A DNA stretch of 64,000 nucleotides from Actinomycetospora straminea (GCF_028737255.1 NZ_JAQZAN010000003.1:124001-188000); one strand, 5' to 3'; positions 28,808 through 37,587 are shown, numbered from the stretch's first letter. Program-made: numbers and translations. Notes: a model not told the origin generated them from the sequence alone.

Positions 28808-29521
28808 ATGTCCATCACCGAGCGTCACACCGCTCCCCGCGGCGAGATCGCGACGGCCGTGCGCGACCTGGCGCCGGTCGCCCTCGGCCTCGCTCCCTTC
28901 GCCCTCCTCATCGGCGTCACCGGCGCCCGCTCGGCCGCCGGTGCCGGCACCGCGGTGCTCTCCTCGGTGCTGCTGCTCGGCGGCAGTGCCCAGCTCACCG
29001 CGCTGACCCTGCTCGCCGGCGGCGCGTCCGCCGGCGCGGTCGTCGCCACCGTCGCCCTCGTCAACGCACGCTTCCTGCTCTACGCGGCGGCGCTCGAACC
29101 CCGGTTCCGCGACCAGCCGACGTGGTTCCGCTGGCTCGCGCCGCACTTCGTCGTCGACCCCACCTACGCCATGGTCGCGGGCCGGGCCGACCTCGAGGAC
29201 CCCGCGCGGTTCCGCCGCTACTGGCTGACCGCCGGCGGCGGGCTCGCGGCGGCCTGGGTCGCGATGACCGCGCTCGGGGCGGTGCTCGCGCCGGTCCTGC
29301 CCGCCTCCGCGGCCCTGACCGTGGCGGCGCCCGCGATGTTCCTCGCGATGCTCGTGCCCCACCTGCGCGCCCGGGCCGGGCGCCTCGCCGCCGTCGTCGC
29401 CGCGGTGGTCGCCGTCCTCGCCGCCGGCCTGCCCGACGGGCTCGGCCTGCTCGCCGCCATCACCGCCGGGGTCGTCACGGCCACCGTCGCCGAGAGCCTC
29501 ACCGACCGGAGCCCGTCATGA
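28808..29521 (+). CDS. azlC: AzlC-family branched-chain amino acid exporter subunit
   Basis: 237-aa polytopic membrane protein. AzlC signatures: LGLAPFALLIGVTGARSAAG, LGGSAQLTALTLLAGGAS, VALVNARFLLYAAALEPRFR and an HFVVDPTYAMVAGR segment. With AzlD it forms a two-component exporter for branched-chain amino acids or azaleucine. ATG at 28808 has no clear ribosome-binding site. Its stop overlaps the azlD start (ATGA). Six or more hydrophobic segments are visible. Confidence 0.92.
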   Translation: MSITERHTAPRGEIATAVRDLAPVALGLAPFALLIGVTGARSAAGAGTAVLSSVLLLGGSAQLTALTLLAGGASAGAVVATVALVNARFLLYAAALEPRFRDQPTWFRWLAPHFVVDPTYAMVAGRADLEDPARFRRYWLTAGGGLAAAWVAMTALGAVLAPVLPASAALTVAAPAMFLAMLVPHLRARAGRLAAVVAAVVAVLAAGLPDGLGLLAAITAGVVTATVAESLTDRSPS

Positions 29522-29823
29522 CCCTCCTCCTCGCGGCCATCGCCACCCACGGCCTGCGCACCGTCCTCATCACGCTCGTCCCCGCGCACCGACTGCCGGC
29601 GCTGCTGCGCCGTGGCCTGCCCCACCTCGCGCCCGCCGCGCTCGCCGGCCTGGTCGCGACGGCGCTGGTCACGACGACGGGACCCGCCGCCGGGTCCGCC
29701 GTCCCCGGCGTCACGTACGCGGCCCTCGCCGTCGCCGCCCTCGTCGCGTGGCGCTCCCGCCACCCCGCCCTGCCCGTCCTGGCCGCCGTCGCGGTCACCG
29801 TCGTCGCGGAGGTGCTGGCGTGA
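29518..29823 (+). CDS. azlD: AzlD-family transport accessory subunit
   Basis: 101-aa membrane protein with about four hydrophobic segments. Motifs LLAAIATHGLRTVLITLVPA and HRLPALLRRGLPHLAPAALAG match the AzlD family, the small partner of AzlC exporters. ATG overlaps the azlC stop, and its own stop overlaps the deacetylase start (GTGA), so the three genes are translationally coupled. Confidence 0.9.
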   Translation: MTLLLAAIATHGLRTVLITLVPAHRLPALLRRGLPHLAPAALAGLVATALVTTTGPAAGSAVPGVTYAALAVAALVAWRSRHPALPVLAAVAVTVVAEVLA

Positions 29824-30548
29824 CCCGCACCCTGCTCGGCGTCTGGGCCCACCCCGACGACGAGACCTTCCTGTCCTCCGGCCTCGTGCTCGCCGCGCGC
29901 GAGCGGGGCGACCGCGTCGTCCTCGTCACCGCGACCCGCGGCGAGCACGGCACCGACGACCCCGCCGCCTGGCCGCCCGCGCGGCTCGGGCGCCACCGCG
30001 AGCGCGAGCTCGAGGCGGCGCTGGCCGTGCTCGGCGTCGACGAGCACCGCTTCCTCGGCCACCGCGACGGCGCCTGCGCCGACGCCACCGAGCCGATGGC
30101 CGCGCGCGCGATCGCGACGATCATCGAGGAGGTGGCCCCGGACACGATCGTGACCTTCGGGCCCGACGGCGTCACCGGGCACCCCGACCACCGCGCCGTC
30201 GGCCGCTGGACGACCCGCGCGCGGAACGCCGTCGCACCCGGCGCCGAGCTGCTGCGCGCGGTCCTCGCGCCCGGGTTCACGCGCCGCTTCGCCGACGTCA
30301 ACGCCGCCTTCGGGGTGTTCCTGGACGAGCCCGCCGACGAGGTCGTGCCCGGACTGCACCTGCGCCTGGACGGCGCCCACCTCGACCGCAAGATCGAGGC
30401 GATGCTCGCCCAGGACAGCCAGACCCGGCGCCTGGTCGACGGCGTCGGCCTCGCCGTGTTCCGCCGCTGGTGGGGCGAGGAGGCGTTCCTGGTGGAGGCC
30501 GGTTCCGGGGCCGGGGCGGGCGTGGCGGCGTCGGCGCGGGCGGCGTGA
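29820..30548 (+). CDS. PIG-L/LmbE-family deacetylase
   Basis: 242-aa zinc-dependent N-acetylglucosaminyl-type deacetylase. The metal motif LLGVWAHPDDETFLSSG lies at residues ~5-21, with TRGEHGTDD and the second site FGPDGVTGHPDHRAVGRW near 115-132. The family includes MshB and Mca of mycothiol metabolism, but the sequence does not settle which substrate is used. GTG start overlapping the azlD stop. The Ala/Gly-rich last ~20 residues look disordered. Operonic with azlCD, perhaps in an amino-acid-derivative export or detoxification route. Confidence 0.9.
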   Translation: MTRTLLGVWAHPDDETFLSSGLVLAARERGDRVVLVTATRGEHGTDDPAAWPPARLGRHRERELEAALAVLGVDEHRFLGHRDGACADATEPMAARAIATIIEEVAPDTIVTFGPDGVTGHPDHRAVGRWTTRARNAVAPGAELLRAVLAPGFTRRFADVNAAFGVFLDEPADEVVPGLHLRLDGAHLDRKIEAMLAQDSQTRRLVDGVGLAVFRRWWGEEAFLVEAGSGAGAGVAASARAA

Positions 30549-30673
30549 ACGGGATGTGACCTGCGCCGCGGAGCCGTCCGATCGGGCGCGACCGAACCCG
30601 TTCGTCACCCTGCCGTCGCCCCGTCGTCGTCTGTAACGTGGGCCTCAATCGTCGCCGGCAGGAAGGGGGCAGC

Positions 30674-31987
30674 GTGGTCCTCGTCGACAGCGTGACCCGC
30701 GCGGGAGAGTCGGTCATCGCCCGCCGCCGCTCCGTGGAGCCGGTGGTCGGGGCGTCCGCCCTCCCGACGGCCCCCGCGGCCACCCCGGCCGAGCGGGCGG
30801 CGGCGCGGTCGCGCGCGGGGACCACGCGGCTCGCGAAGTTCCACGTCCCGGAGATCCTCTTCGGCCCCGGCTCGCTGCCGGAGGCGGCCCACGCGGCGGT
30901 GCGCCTCGGGGCCCGCCGGCCCCTGCTCGTCACCGACCCCGGGCTCTGCGCCGCCGGCTGGCCCACCCAGCTCGGCGCCCACCTCGCCGAGGCCGGCCTG
31001 CGCCCGACGGTGTGGTCGGGCGTGACGCCCAACCCCAAGGACCACGAGATCGCCGCGGGCCACGTCGCCTACCGCGAGCACGGCTGCGACGTCATCGTCG
31101 CCCTCGGCGGCGGCTCGGTGATCGACGCGGCCAAGGGCATCGCGCTGCTCGCGGGCAACGGCGGCACGATCCTCGACTACGAGGGCGTCGACCGGATGGC
31201 GCTGCCCATCCCGCCGCTGGTCATGGTGCCGTCCACCTCGGGCACGGGCGCCGACGTCTCGCAGTTCTGCATCGTCACCGACACCGCGCGCAACACCAAG
31301 ATCACGATCCTGGGACGCGCCATGGTGCCCGACGTGTCGGTCGTCGACCCGTCGCTGCTCACGACGATGCCCGACTGGCTCAACGCCGCCACCGGGCTCG
31401 ACGCGCTCACCCACGGCATCGAGGCCTACGTCTCGCGCGCCCACAACCCGCTGACCGACCACCACGCGCTGCAGGCGATCGCGCTGGTCGGCGAGCACCT
31501 CGTGCGCACGATGGACCATCCCGCCGAGGAGGGCGCCCGCACCTGCATGGCGCAGGCCGCGCTCGAGGCGGGGCTGGCGTTCACCAACGCGATCCTCGGC
31601 GCCGCGCACGCGATGAGCCACCAGGTCGGCGGCCTGCTCGACCTGCCGCACGGCGTCATCAACGGGGTGCTGCTGCCGCACGTCATCCGCTTCAACGCCG
31701 AGCCCGACCCGCACCGGTTCGTGCCGATCGCCCAGGCCCTGGGCCTGCCCGGGCAGATCGTGCCCGACTCGACGGCGGGTGCCGCGGAGGCCGCGGAGTG
31801 GGCGGCGGCCGAGGTCCGCCGCCTCGGCGACGAGCTGGGCGTGCCCAAGGGCCTCGGCGAGATCGGGGTGACGGAGGCGGACGTGCCGGTGCTGTCGGCG
31901 ATGACGCTGGCCGACGCCTGCCTGTCCACCAACCCGCGCGAGGCCGACCAGGCCGACATCGAGACGCTGTTCCGCGCGGCCCTGTAG
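30674..31987 (+). CDS. iron-containing (group III) alcohol dehydrogenase, 1,3-propanediol dehydrogenase-like
   Basis: 437-aa enzyme. An N-terminal leader of ~50 residues, Ala-rich and variable, precedes the Fe-ADH domain beginning KFHVPEILFGPGSL. NAD-binding loop VIVALGGGSVIDAAKGIA; metal region GLDALTHGIEAYVSRAHNPL, AHAMSHQVGGLLDLPHGVING. GTG at 30674 is preceded by AGGAAGGGGG. It is followed 5 nt later by a GAF-type kinase and a LuxR-type regulator. In Mycobacterium smegmatis an iron-type 1,3-propanediol dehydrogenase gene lies beside the mnoS/mnoR system and near mno; the same order supports a role in diol or alcohol oxidation here. A TGTAACGT -10-like box lies near 30632. Confidence 0.9.
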   Translation: MVLVDSVTRAGESVIARRRSVEPVVGASALPTAPAATPAERAAARSRAGTTRLAKFHVPEILFGPGSLPEAAHAAVRLGARRPLLVTDPGLCAAGWPTQLGAHLAEAGLRPTVWSGVTPNPKDHEIAAGHVAYREHGCDVIVALGGGSVIDAAKGIALLAGNGGTILDYEGVDRMALPIPPLVMVPSTSGTGADVSQFCIVTDTARNTKITILGRAMVPDVSVVDPSLLTTMPDWLNAATGLDALTHGIEAYVSRAHNPLTDHHALQAIALVGEHLVRTMDHPAEEGARTCMAQAALEAGLAFTNAILGAAHAMSHQVGGLLDLPHGVINGVLLPHVIRFNAEPDPHRFVPIAQALGLPGQIVPDSTAGAAEAAEWAAAEVRRLGDELGVPKGLGEIGVTEADVPVLSAMTLADACLSTNPREADQADIETLFRAAL

Positions 31988-31992
31988 TCCCG

Positions 31993-33375
31993 ATGTCCGT
32001 CGACCACCACGATCTGGACCAGCTCACCGGCATCCGGTCGGGCAAGCCGTCCTTCTACATCGAGTACCTGGCCTCGGCCGAGCGGCTGCGCCGGGTCATC
32101 CACGCCCTCGACCGGATCTCCCGGGCGCTGGTGCGCACCACCGAGGGTCCCGGCACGTTGGTGCGCGCGGTGGCCGAGGCGGCCGCCGATCACCTGACCG
32201 CGCACTGGGTGGTGTTCGCCCTCGCCGACGGCGCGCTCCCCGAGGCCGCGCCGCGTCACCTGGTGCTCGGCCCGGCGGGCGAGGAGGTCGGGGCCGACGA
32301 CCCGGAGCTGCCGCCGTGGGTCGTCGCGCACCTGCGCGCGGTGCACGCCGGCGAGGGGCACACGCACGCCGTCACCCCGGCGTCGGACCCCGCGCACGAC
32401 CCCCACCACCTGCACGTCCCGGTGCACCTCGACGGCGACGTCGTCGGCGAGATCGTGGCGTGGACGGGCGCCGAGCGGGCCATCGACGCCACCGACGCCT
32501 CGGTGCTGCGCGTGCTCGCCGGCCAGACCGCGGCGGCGCTGCAGAACTCGGCGCTGCACCAGCGCACGATGCGGCTCTACGGCGAGGCGAGCCGCCACGC
32601 CGAGGACCTCGCCGCGCGCAACGAGCAGCTCCAGCACACCCGCGACGCGCTGACCGTCGCCCGCCAGCGCGAGGTGCTCGACTCCGAGCGGCACCGCATC
32701 GCCCGCGAGCTGCACGACTCGGTGACGCAGTACGCGCTCTCGGCCGGCATGCAGATCGAGGTCGTCCGCTCCGAGATCCGCGACGAGCGCCAGCGCGAGC
32801 GCCTCGGGACGGCGAAGGCGCTGACGCGGCGCGCCGTCGAGCAGCTGCGCTCGGCGATCTACGCGCTCAACCACTCCGGCGACCGCGGCCGGCAGAGCCT
32901 GCCCGCCATGCTCGAGGAGCTCTCGACGGTCCACATGCCCTCGGACCTGCGGGTCCAGGTGCGCATCGAGGGGCGCCCGGTGCCGCTGCCGTCGGCGGCG
33001 GAGCGCTCGCTCTTCCGGGTCGCGGGCGAGGCGCTGTTCAACGCGGCGGTGCACGCCGAGGCGGGCGTGGCCGTCGTGCGCCTGGCCTACCGCAAGGACC
33101 GCCTGGTGCTCTCGGTGTCCGACGACGGCACCGGCGACCCCGAGCACGTGCGCCGCTCGCTGCGCGTGGCCGCCGCCGGCGACCTCGACGGGTCGCACCG
33201 GGGCCTGGTGAACATGGCCGAGCGCGCCCGCGAGATCGGCGGGACCCTGCGCATCCGCCGCGCGCCCCAGGGCGGCATCCGCGTCGAGGTCGGCGTGCCG
33301 CTCCCCGCGGCGCCCGCCGCGGCACCCACCAGCGACACCACCGACACTGCCGAGGAAGCCGGGAGCCGGTCATGA
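31993..33375 (+). CDS. NarL-type sensor histidine kinase, MnoS/MadS-like
   Basis: 460-aa cytosolic kinase with no membrane segment. GAF-like sensory domain at ~40-195, ending VLRVLAGQTAAALQNSALHQ. A coiled-coil linker follows. The HisKA_3 dimerisation/phosphoacceptor motif is ERHRIARELHDSVTQYALS (His ~ residue 241). The HATPase domain contains FRVAGEALFNAAVHAEAG, VSDDGTGDPEH and GLVNMAERAREIGG. ATG start 5 nt after the alcohol dehydrogenase; the stop overlaps the response-regulator ATG. Order and domain content match the MnoS kinase that controls mycobacterial methanol/propanediol dehydrogenase expression; that assignment is an inference. Confidence 0.88.
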   Translation: MSVDHHDLDQLTGIRSGKPSFYIEYLASAERLRRVIHALDRISRALVRTTEGPGTLVRAVAEAAADHLTAHWVVFALADGALPEAAPRHLVLGPAGEEVGADDPELPPWVVAHLRAVHAGEGHTHAVTPASDPAHDPHHLHVPVHLDGDVVGEIVAWTGAERAIDATDASVLRVLAGQTAAALQNSALHQRTMRLYGEASRHAEDLAARNEQLQHTRDALTVARQREVLDSERHRIARELHDSVTQYALSAGMQIEVVRSEIRDERQRERLGTAKALTRRAVEQLRSAIYALNHSGDRGRQSLPAMLEELSTVHMPSDLRVQVRIEGRPVPLPSAAERSLFRVAGEALFNAAVHAEAGVAVVRLAYRKDRLVLSVSDDGTGDPEHVRRSLRVAAAGDLDGSHRGLVNMAERAREIGGTLRIRRAPQGGIRVEVGVPLPAAPAAAPTSDTTDTAEEAGSRS

Positions 33376-34049
33376 CCGAGATCCGCGTGCCCGCCCGCGC
33401 CGCCGCCAAGCGCGGCGAGGTGCGCATCGTCCTCGTCGACGACCACGCCATCGTCCGCCAGGGCCTGCGCTCGGTGCTCGAGCGCGAGCCGCAGTTCGCC
33501 ATCGTCGGCGAGGCGTCCAGCGCCGCCGAGGCGCTCGCCGTGGTCGCGCACCAGCGGCCGTCGATCGTGCTGCTCGACCTCAAGCTCTCGACGAGCTCCG
33601 ACTCCGAGGGCCTGCAGCTGTGCCGCCAGCTCACCCAGGCCCACCCCGGCGTCGGCGTGCTCGTGCTGACGACGTTCCTCGACGACCGCCTGGTGGTGGA
33701 GGCCGTCCACGCCGGCGCCCGCGGCTACGTGGTCAAGGACGTCGACACCACCGAGCTCACCGCGGCGATCCGCGCGGTGTCGCGGGGCGAGTCGGCGTTC
33801 GACTCCCGCTCGGCGGCCGCCGTGGTGCGCTCCCTCAACGGGCAGCAGGCCCACGGCGACCCGCTGACCGGCCGCGAGCTCGACGTCCTGCGCCTGCTCG
33901 CCCGCGGCATGTCCAACCGCACCATCGGCCGAGAGCTGTTCATCTCCGAGACGACGGTCAAGTTCCACGTCGGCAACCTCATGCGCAAGCTCGACGTCAC
34001 CCGCCGCGCCGAGGCCGTCTACGCCGCCTCGAAGATGGGCCTGATCTGA
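33372..34049 (+). CDS. LuxR/NarL-type response regulator, MnoR/MadR-like
   Basis: 225-aa response regulator. Receiver: VRIVLVDDHAIVRQGLRSVL (acidic pocket), phosphoacceptor Asp in IVLLDLKLSTSSDSEG, switch Thr in VLVLTTFLDD, Lys in YVVKDVD. C-terminal LuxR helix-turn-helix: DPLTGRELDVLRLLARGMSN, then TIGRELFISETTVKFHVGNL. ATGA overlap with the kinase gene. Likely activates the upstream alcohol dehydrogenase and the distant mno gene at 47.0-48.3 kb, as MnoR does in mycobacteria. The transcript probably ends at the hairpin repeat 15 nt downstream. Confidence 0.92.
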   Translation: MTEIRVPARAAAKRGEVRIVLVDDHAIVRQGLRSVLEREPQFAIVGEASSAAEALAVVAHQRPSIVLLDLKLSTSSDSEGLQLCRQLTQAHPGVGVLVLTTFLDDRLVVEAVHAGARGYVVKDVDTTELTAAIRAVSRGESAFDSRSAAAVVRSLNGQQAHGDPLTGRELDVLRLLARGMSNRTIGRELFISETTVKFHVGNLMRKLDVTRRAEAVYAASKMGLI

Positions 34050-34063
34050 GGCACGGGGTGTGT

Positions 34064-34112
34064 CAGCGTGGCGTCCACGCTGGCACTCAACGCGAGGAAA
34101 GCCCCCACGATC
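34064..34112. repeat. dispersed repeat with hairpin, single copy
   Basis: CAGCGTGGCGTCCACGCTGG continues to GAGGAAAGCCCCCACGATC. The first 19 nt form a CAGCGTGG/CCACGCTG stem with a CGT loop. About 42 of 49 positions match the reverse complement of 62263-62311, so it belongs to the same family as the element at 62183. Sitting just after the response regulator, it can act as a terminator. Confidence 0.75.
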
Positions 34113-34997
34113 ACCGCAGCTCCACCTCGATCCCGGCGAGCACGTCCGGGTCGGCGATCATCTCGATGGCCACGATCCGCCCGTCGACGACGACGAGGTC
34201 GAACGCCGCGCGCACCTGCCCGCCCGGGGCGTAGGCCATCCCGAACGCGCCGTCGAGCAGCGCCGGCTGCGCGGCGGCGGCGCGGCCGCTGAACACGCGC
34301 GCCACGACCTCGGCCCCGCGCATGTCCTCGCAGACCGCGGGCGCGTTCGGGTTGGCGGCGGCCGCGGCGAGCGCGACCCGGTCGGCGCGCAGCTCGACGT
34401 CGGGGTCGAGGACGCCGAGCAGCCCGGCGAAGTCGCCGTCGCGGGCGGCGGTGAGGAAGGCCGCGACGACCTCGCGCCGCCGCGCCGGGTCGGGGTGGCT
34501 GTCGCCCGACCCGCCCCGCACACGCCGCCGCGCGCGGCTCGCGAGCTGCGGGCCGCGACCGGGCTGCGCTCGACGACCGTCGCGATCTCGTCGAACGGGA
34601 CGCCGAACAGGTCGTGGAGCACGAACGCGAGGCGCTCGGCGGGCTCGAGGCGCTCGAGCACGACGTGCAGCGCGGCGCCCAGGGCGTCGGCCTGCAGGGC
34701 CCGGGTCTCGGGGTCGGGCTCCTCGTCGACGGCGGCCTCGGCCTCGGCGAGGTCCGACTCGGCGCGTGTCCCGCGCCGCTGCAGCATCGTCAGCGCCACG
34801 CGCCCGGCGACGGTCGTCAGCCAAGCCCGCAGGTTCTCCACGTCGGAGACGTCGGTGCGCGCGAGGCGCAGCCAGGTCTCCTGCACCGCGTCGTCGGCCT
34901 CGGACGGGCTGCCGAGCAGCCGCATCGTCACCGCGCGCAGGTGCGGGCGGTGGGTCTCGAAGGTCCCCGCCAGCTCAGCCAGATCGTCCTCGTCCAT
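34111..34997 (-). pseudogene. frameshifted ECF41-type sigma factor with SnoaL-like C-terminal domain
   Basis: The N-terminal part (from ATG 34997) is a normal ECF sigma factor: region 2 THRPHLRAVTMRLLGSPSEA, DDAVQETWLRLARTD, VENLRAWLTTVAGRVAL, and region 4 up to DEIATVVERSPVAAR. There the reading frame is lost. The other frame resumes exactly where homology predicts (QLASRARRRVRGG) and continues through the SnoaL-like domain (VVAAFLTAARDGDFAGLLGV, LDPDVELRAD, FDLVVVDGRIVAIEMIADP) to a stop at 34111. Restoring one G near 34547-34551 would give one continuous ~295-aa protein. Either a recent inactivation or a sequencing error. ECF41 sigma factors control a neighbouring carboxymuconolactone-decarboxylase-type gene, which is present and intact. 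Confidence 0.85.
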
Positions 34998-34998
34998 C

Positions 34999-35025
34999 GG
35001 TCACATCCTCGGTCCGCGAGACGTC
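34999..35025 (+). promoter_or_regulatory. ECF41-type promoter for the AhpD-like gene
   Basis: GGTCACA at 34999-35005 and CGTC at 35022-35025, separated by exactly 16 nt. This matches the known ECF41 promoter form TGTCACA-N16-CGTC with one substitution. It lies between the divergent sigma factor (start 34997) and the AhpD-like gene (start 35079), giving a leader of about 45 nt. Confidence 0.75.
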
Positions 35026-35078
35026 TCCCTGGTGACCGGCGAGCGCCGGTCGACGTGACACGGATCGAGGAGATCATC

Positions 35079-35531
35079 ATGGCCGGACGTCTCGAACACT
35101 TCACCCGCGCGCTGCCCGGCTTCGGTGAGGCGGTGGGGTCGATGATCGGCACCATCCGCGCCGCGGGCGTGCCGGACGCGACGCTGGAGCTCGTGCACCT
35201 GCGCGTCAGCCAGATCAACGGCTGCGCGTTCTGCGTCGACACGGGCACGAAGGGGCTGCGCAAGAACGGCGAGCCCGACGAGCGGATCGACATGCTGCCG
35301 GTGTGGCGCGAGGCGCCGGGCTACTCCGACGCCGAGCGGGCGGCGCTCGCGCTGGCGGAGGCGGCGACGCGCATCGCCGACCGGCCCGACCCGGTGTCCG
35401 ACGAGGTCTGGGCCGAGGCGGCCCGGCACTTCGACGAGACGGCGCTGGCCGGGCTCGTCGCGCAGATCGCCCTGACCAACCTGTTCAACCACGCGAACGT
35501 CGCCATCCGCCGGCCGGTGGGCGCCTGGTGA
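35079..35531 (+). CDS. carboxymuconolactone decarboxylase/AhpD-like protein
   Basis: 150-aa AhpD-fold protein. Residues ~40-60 read LRVSQINGCAFCVDTGTKGL with the CxxC pair and the downstream conserved helix. The rest is the standard six-helix core (YSDAERAALALAEAATRIAD, LFNHANVAIRRP). AhpD-like proteins are thiol-based peroxidase partners. ATG at 35079 follows GAGGAG by 6 nt; GTG 35055 is an alternative. It is the classic ECF41 target gene (the COE group) and is preceded by an ECF41-type promoter. Confidence 0.9.
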   Translation: MAGRLEHFTRALPGFGEAVGSMIGTIRAAGVPDATLELVHLRVSQINGCAFCVDTGTKGLRKNGEPDERIDMLPVWREAPGYSDAERAALALAEAATRIADRPDPVSDEVWAEAARHFDETALAGLVAQIALTNLFNHANVAIRRPVGAW

Positions 35532-35540
35532 CCGGGCCAT

Positions 35541-35580
35541 GTGAGCGGTATTCACGGTCCTGACCGTGAACTCCGCTCAC
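35541..35580. terminator. bidirectional hairpin terminator
   Basis: GTGAGCGG (35541-35548) pairs with CCGCTCAC (35573-35580), and inside it TTCACGGT (35551-35558) pairs with ACCGTGAA (35563-35570). It lies between the convergent AhpD-like and HxlR genes. The outer GTGAGCG-ATTC head is shared with the palindrome at 55541. Confidence 0.8.
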
Positions 35581-35587
35581 GTGAGGC

Positions 35588-36127
35588 TCACGGCAGCGGC
35601 GCCAGGAGCCGGTGGGGGCGGCGCAGGGCGCGGCTGACGGCGTCGTCGCGCTCGGGGCGGGTGCCGTCGTCGTCGTCGGGGTCGAGCGCCCGCGTCTCCA
35701 GCGACGACGGCGCCGGCAGCGTCCCGCACGCGGGGCAGACGGCGCCGGCGGCGAGGTCGGCGCCGCCGGCCGGGCAGTCGGCGTGGCGGAACCGGCGCCG
35801 CCCGCCGCCGGGCCCCACGCGGTGCCGGTCGCCCCACCGGGCGAGGGAGAACAGCGCGGGCCACAGGTCGAGCCCGTCCTCGGTGAGCACGTACTCGTCG
35901 CGGCCGGCGGCGTAGGGGCGGCGTTCGAGGATGCCGGCGTCGACGAGGGTCGCCAACCGGTCGGAGAGCACGGCGCGGGGGATGTCGAGGTGGGCGCGCA
36001 GGTCGGCGAAACGGCGGACGCCGAAGAAGCAGTCGCGCAGCACCAGCATCGTCCAGCGCTCGCCGACGACCTCGAGCGCGCGGGCGAGCGCGCAGTCCTG
36101 ACGGTCGTAGTCCTTGCCCAGCGGCAC
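35588..36127 (-). CDS. HxlR-family winged-helix regulator
   Basis: 179-aa regulator. HxlR signature near the N-terminus: DYDRQDCALARALEVVGERW with the redox-capable Cys, then TMLVLRDCFFGVRRFADLRA, LDIPRAVLSDRLATLVDAGI and RDEYVLTEDGLDLWPAL. The C-terminal region has a CPAGG...CPACG pair spaced as in a zinc ribbon, a less common extension. GTG at 36127 gives the usual family start; an upstream GTG at 36175 would run through the operator. Divergent from an MFS transporter, which is its probable target. Confidence 0.87.
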   Translation of the reverse strand: MPLGKDYDRQDCALARALEVVGERWTMLVLRDCFFGVRRFADLRAHLDIPRAVLSDRLATLVDAGILERRPYAAGRDEYVLTEDGLDLWPALFSLARWGDRHRVGPGGGRRRFRHADCPAGGADLAAGAVCPACGTLPAPSSLETRALDPDDDDGTRPERDDAVSRALRRPHRLLAPLP

Positions 36128-36156
36128 GCGGCCACGGTAACCGTCACCGCCGCTGA

Positions 36157-36173
36157 GGTTCAATGGCCGAACC
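36157..36173. promoter_or_regulatory. palindromic operator between hxlR-type and MFS genes
   Basis: GGTTC-AATGGCC-GAACC, 5-bp arms with a 7-bp spacer, placed between the two divergent starts. A likely site for the HxlR regulator. A TAGCGT -10 box follows at 36182-36187 for the transporter, leaving a very short leader. Confidence 0.5.
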
Positions 36174-36195
36174 ACAACTGCTAGCGTGCTGCGAC

Positions 36196-37587
36196 GTGAC
36201 CCCGGTCGAACGCCCCCGCGCCGTGCTCGCCGTCGCCGGGACCGCCACGTTCCTCGCGCTCGTCGTCTTCACGACGCCGCTCGCGACGCTGCCCTCGACG
36301 GCCACGACGCTCGGGGCGGGCCCGGAGGCGCAGGCCTGGATCCTCAGCTCGATGAGCATCGGGCTCGGCGTCGCGCTGCTCTCGGTGGGCGCGCTCGGCG
36401 ACGACCTCGGCCGGCGGCGGGTCCTCGTGCTCGGCGCCGGGGTGCTGGCGGCGTCGTCGGTCCTCGGCGCGCTGGCCCCGAACGCGCTCGTGCTCGTCGT
36501 CGCGCGCGTGCTGCAGGGCATCGGGGCGGCGGCGCTGGTCGCCTGCAGCCAGGGGCTCCTCGGCCACGCCTTCCCCGCCGGCACCCACGAGGCGCGCACG
36601 GCCAGCAGCGTGTGGGGGGCGAGCCTGGGCGCCGGGATCGCCGCGGGCCCGTTCCTCGCGTCGGGCCTCGACCGCGTCGTCGGCTGGACCGGCGCCTACT
36701 GGGCCGCCGCGCTCGCCGCGGCGGTCCTCGCCGTCGTGGCCGCCCGCGCGGTGCCGGAGTCCCGCGCCGACGTCCCGCGCCCGATCGACCTGCCCGGCGT
36801 CCTCGTCCTCGCGGCCGGCCTCGCCGCGCTGCTCGCCGGCCTCGTCGAGGGCCGCTCGGGGTTCGCCCGGCCCGGCGTGCTCGCGCTGCTGGCGGCCGGC
36901 GTCGTGCTGCTCGCGGTGTTCGTCGTCGTCGAGCGCCGGCGCGCCGCCCCCATGCTCGACCTGGGCCTGTTCGCCTCGCCGGCGTTCGTCGCCGCCACCG
37001 TCGGGGCGCTCGCGACGGGGATGGGCATCATCGCGTCGACCTCCTTCCTGCCCACCGTCGTCGAGCGCGGGCTGGGCAGCACCGCGCTGGTCGGGGCGCT
37101 GCTGCTGCTCGCGTGGTCGGGCACGAGCGTCGTCACCGCGCTGCTCGCCCGCCGCCTGCCCGCCGCGTGGTCGGGGCGGCTCCTGCTCGCCGCCGGCCTC
37201 GCCGTGGTGGCACTCGGCCAGCTCCTGCTGCTGGGGCTCGCGATCGGCGACAGCCCGCTCTCGCTCGTGCCGGGGCTCGCGGTCGCCGGCGCGGCGAGCG
37301 GGGTCGTCAACGCGTCGCTGGGCCGCGAGGCCGTCGCCAGCGTGCCCCCGGGCCGCGGGGCGATGGGCGGCGGCGCCAACAACACCGCCCGCTACGTCGG
37401 CTCGGCGATCGGGACCACCGTCATCGCCGTCGTCGCCACCCGCCCCTCCCTCGGCGCCGGCCCGGCCGCGCTGGTCGAGGGCTGGAACGACGCGCTGCCG
37501 CTGCTCGTCGCGTTCTCGCTGGTCGGGGCCGTCGCCGTGGCGGCTTGCCGACCCCGTCGGGTGCGCACCCCCGTGACGACCGGGTGA
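36196..37587 (+). CDS. MFS transporter (drug efflux type)
   Basis: 463-aa major facilitator with 12-14 hydrophobic segments. Motif A between TM2 and TM3: GALGDDLGRRRVLVLGAG. TM4-5 region: RVLQGIGAAALVACSQGLLG. DHA2-like layout with a loop near FASPAFVAATVG. Likely exports drugs or toxic metabolites by proton antiport. GTG at 36196 chosen because it follows the TAGCGT box and matches the usual short cytoplasmic leader; ATG 36163 lies inside the operator. Divergent from the HxlR regulator. Confidence 0.88.
   Translation: MTPVERPRAVLAVAGTATFLALVVFTTPLATLPSTATTLGAGPEAQAWILSSMSIGLGVALLSVGALGDDLGRRRVLVLGAGVLAASSVLGALAPNALVLVVARVLQGIGAAALVACSQGLLGHAFPAGTHEARTASSVWGASLGAGIAAGPFLASGLDRVVGWTGAYWAAALAAAVLAVVAARAVPESRADVPRPIDLPGVLVLAAGLAALLAGLVEGRSGFARPGVLALLAAGVVLLAVFVVVERRRAAPMLDLGLFASPAFVAATVGALATGMGIIASTSFLPTVVERGLGSTALVGALLLLAWSGTSVVTALLARRLPAAWSGRLLLAAGLAVVALGQLLLLGLAIGDSPLSLVPGLAVAGAASGVVNASLGREAVASVPPGRGAMGGGANNTARYVGSAIGTTVIAVVATRPSLGAGPAALVEGWNDALPLLVAFSLVGAVAVAACRPRRVRTPVTTG

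Noticed and set aside
36163-36195. Upstream ATG start for the MFS transporter
   Set aside because: It would place the start inside the palindromic operator and ahead of the -10 box; GTG 36196 is more plausible.
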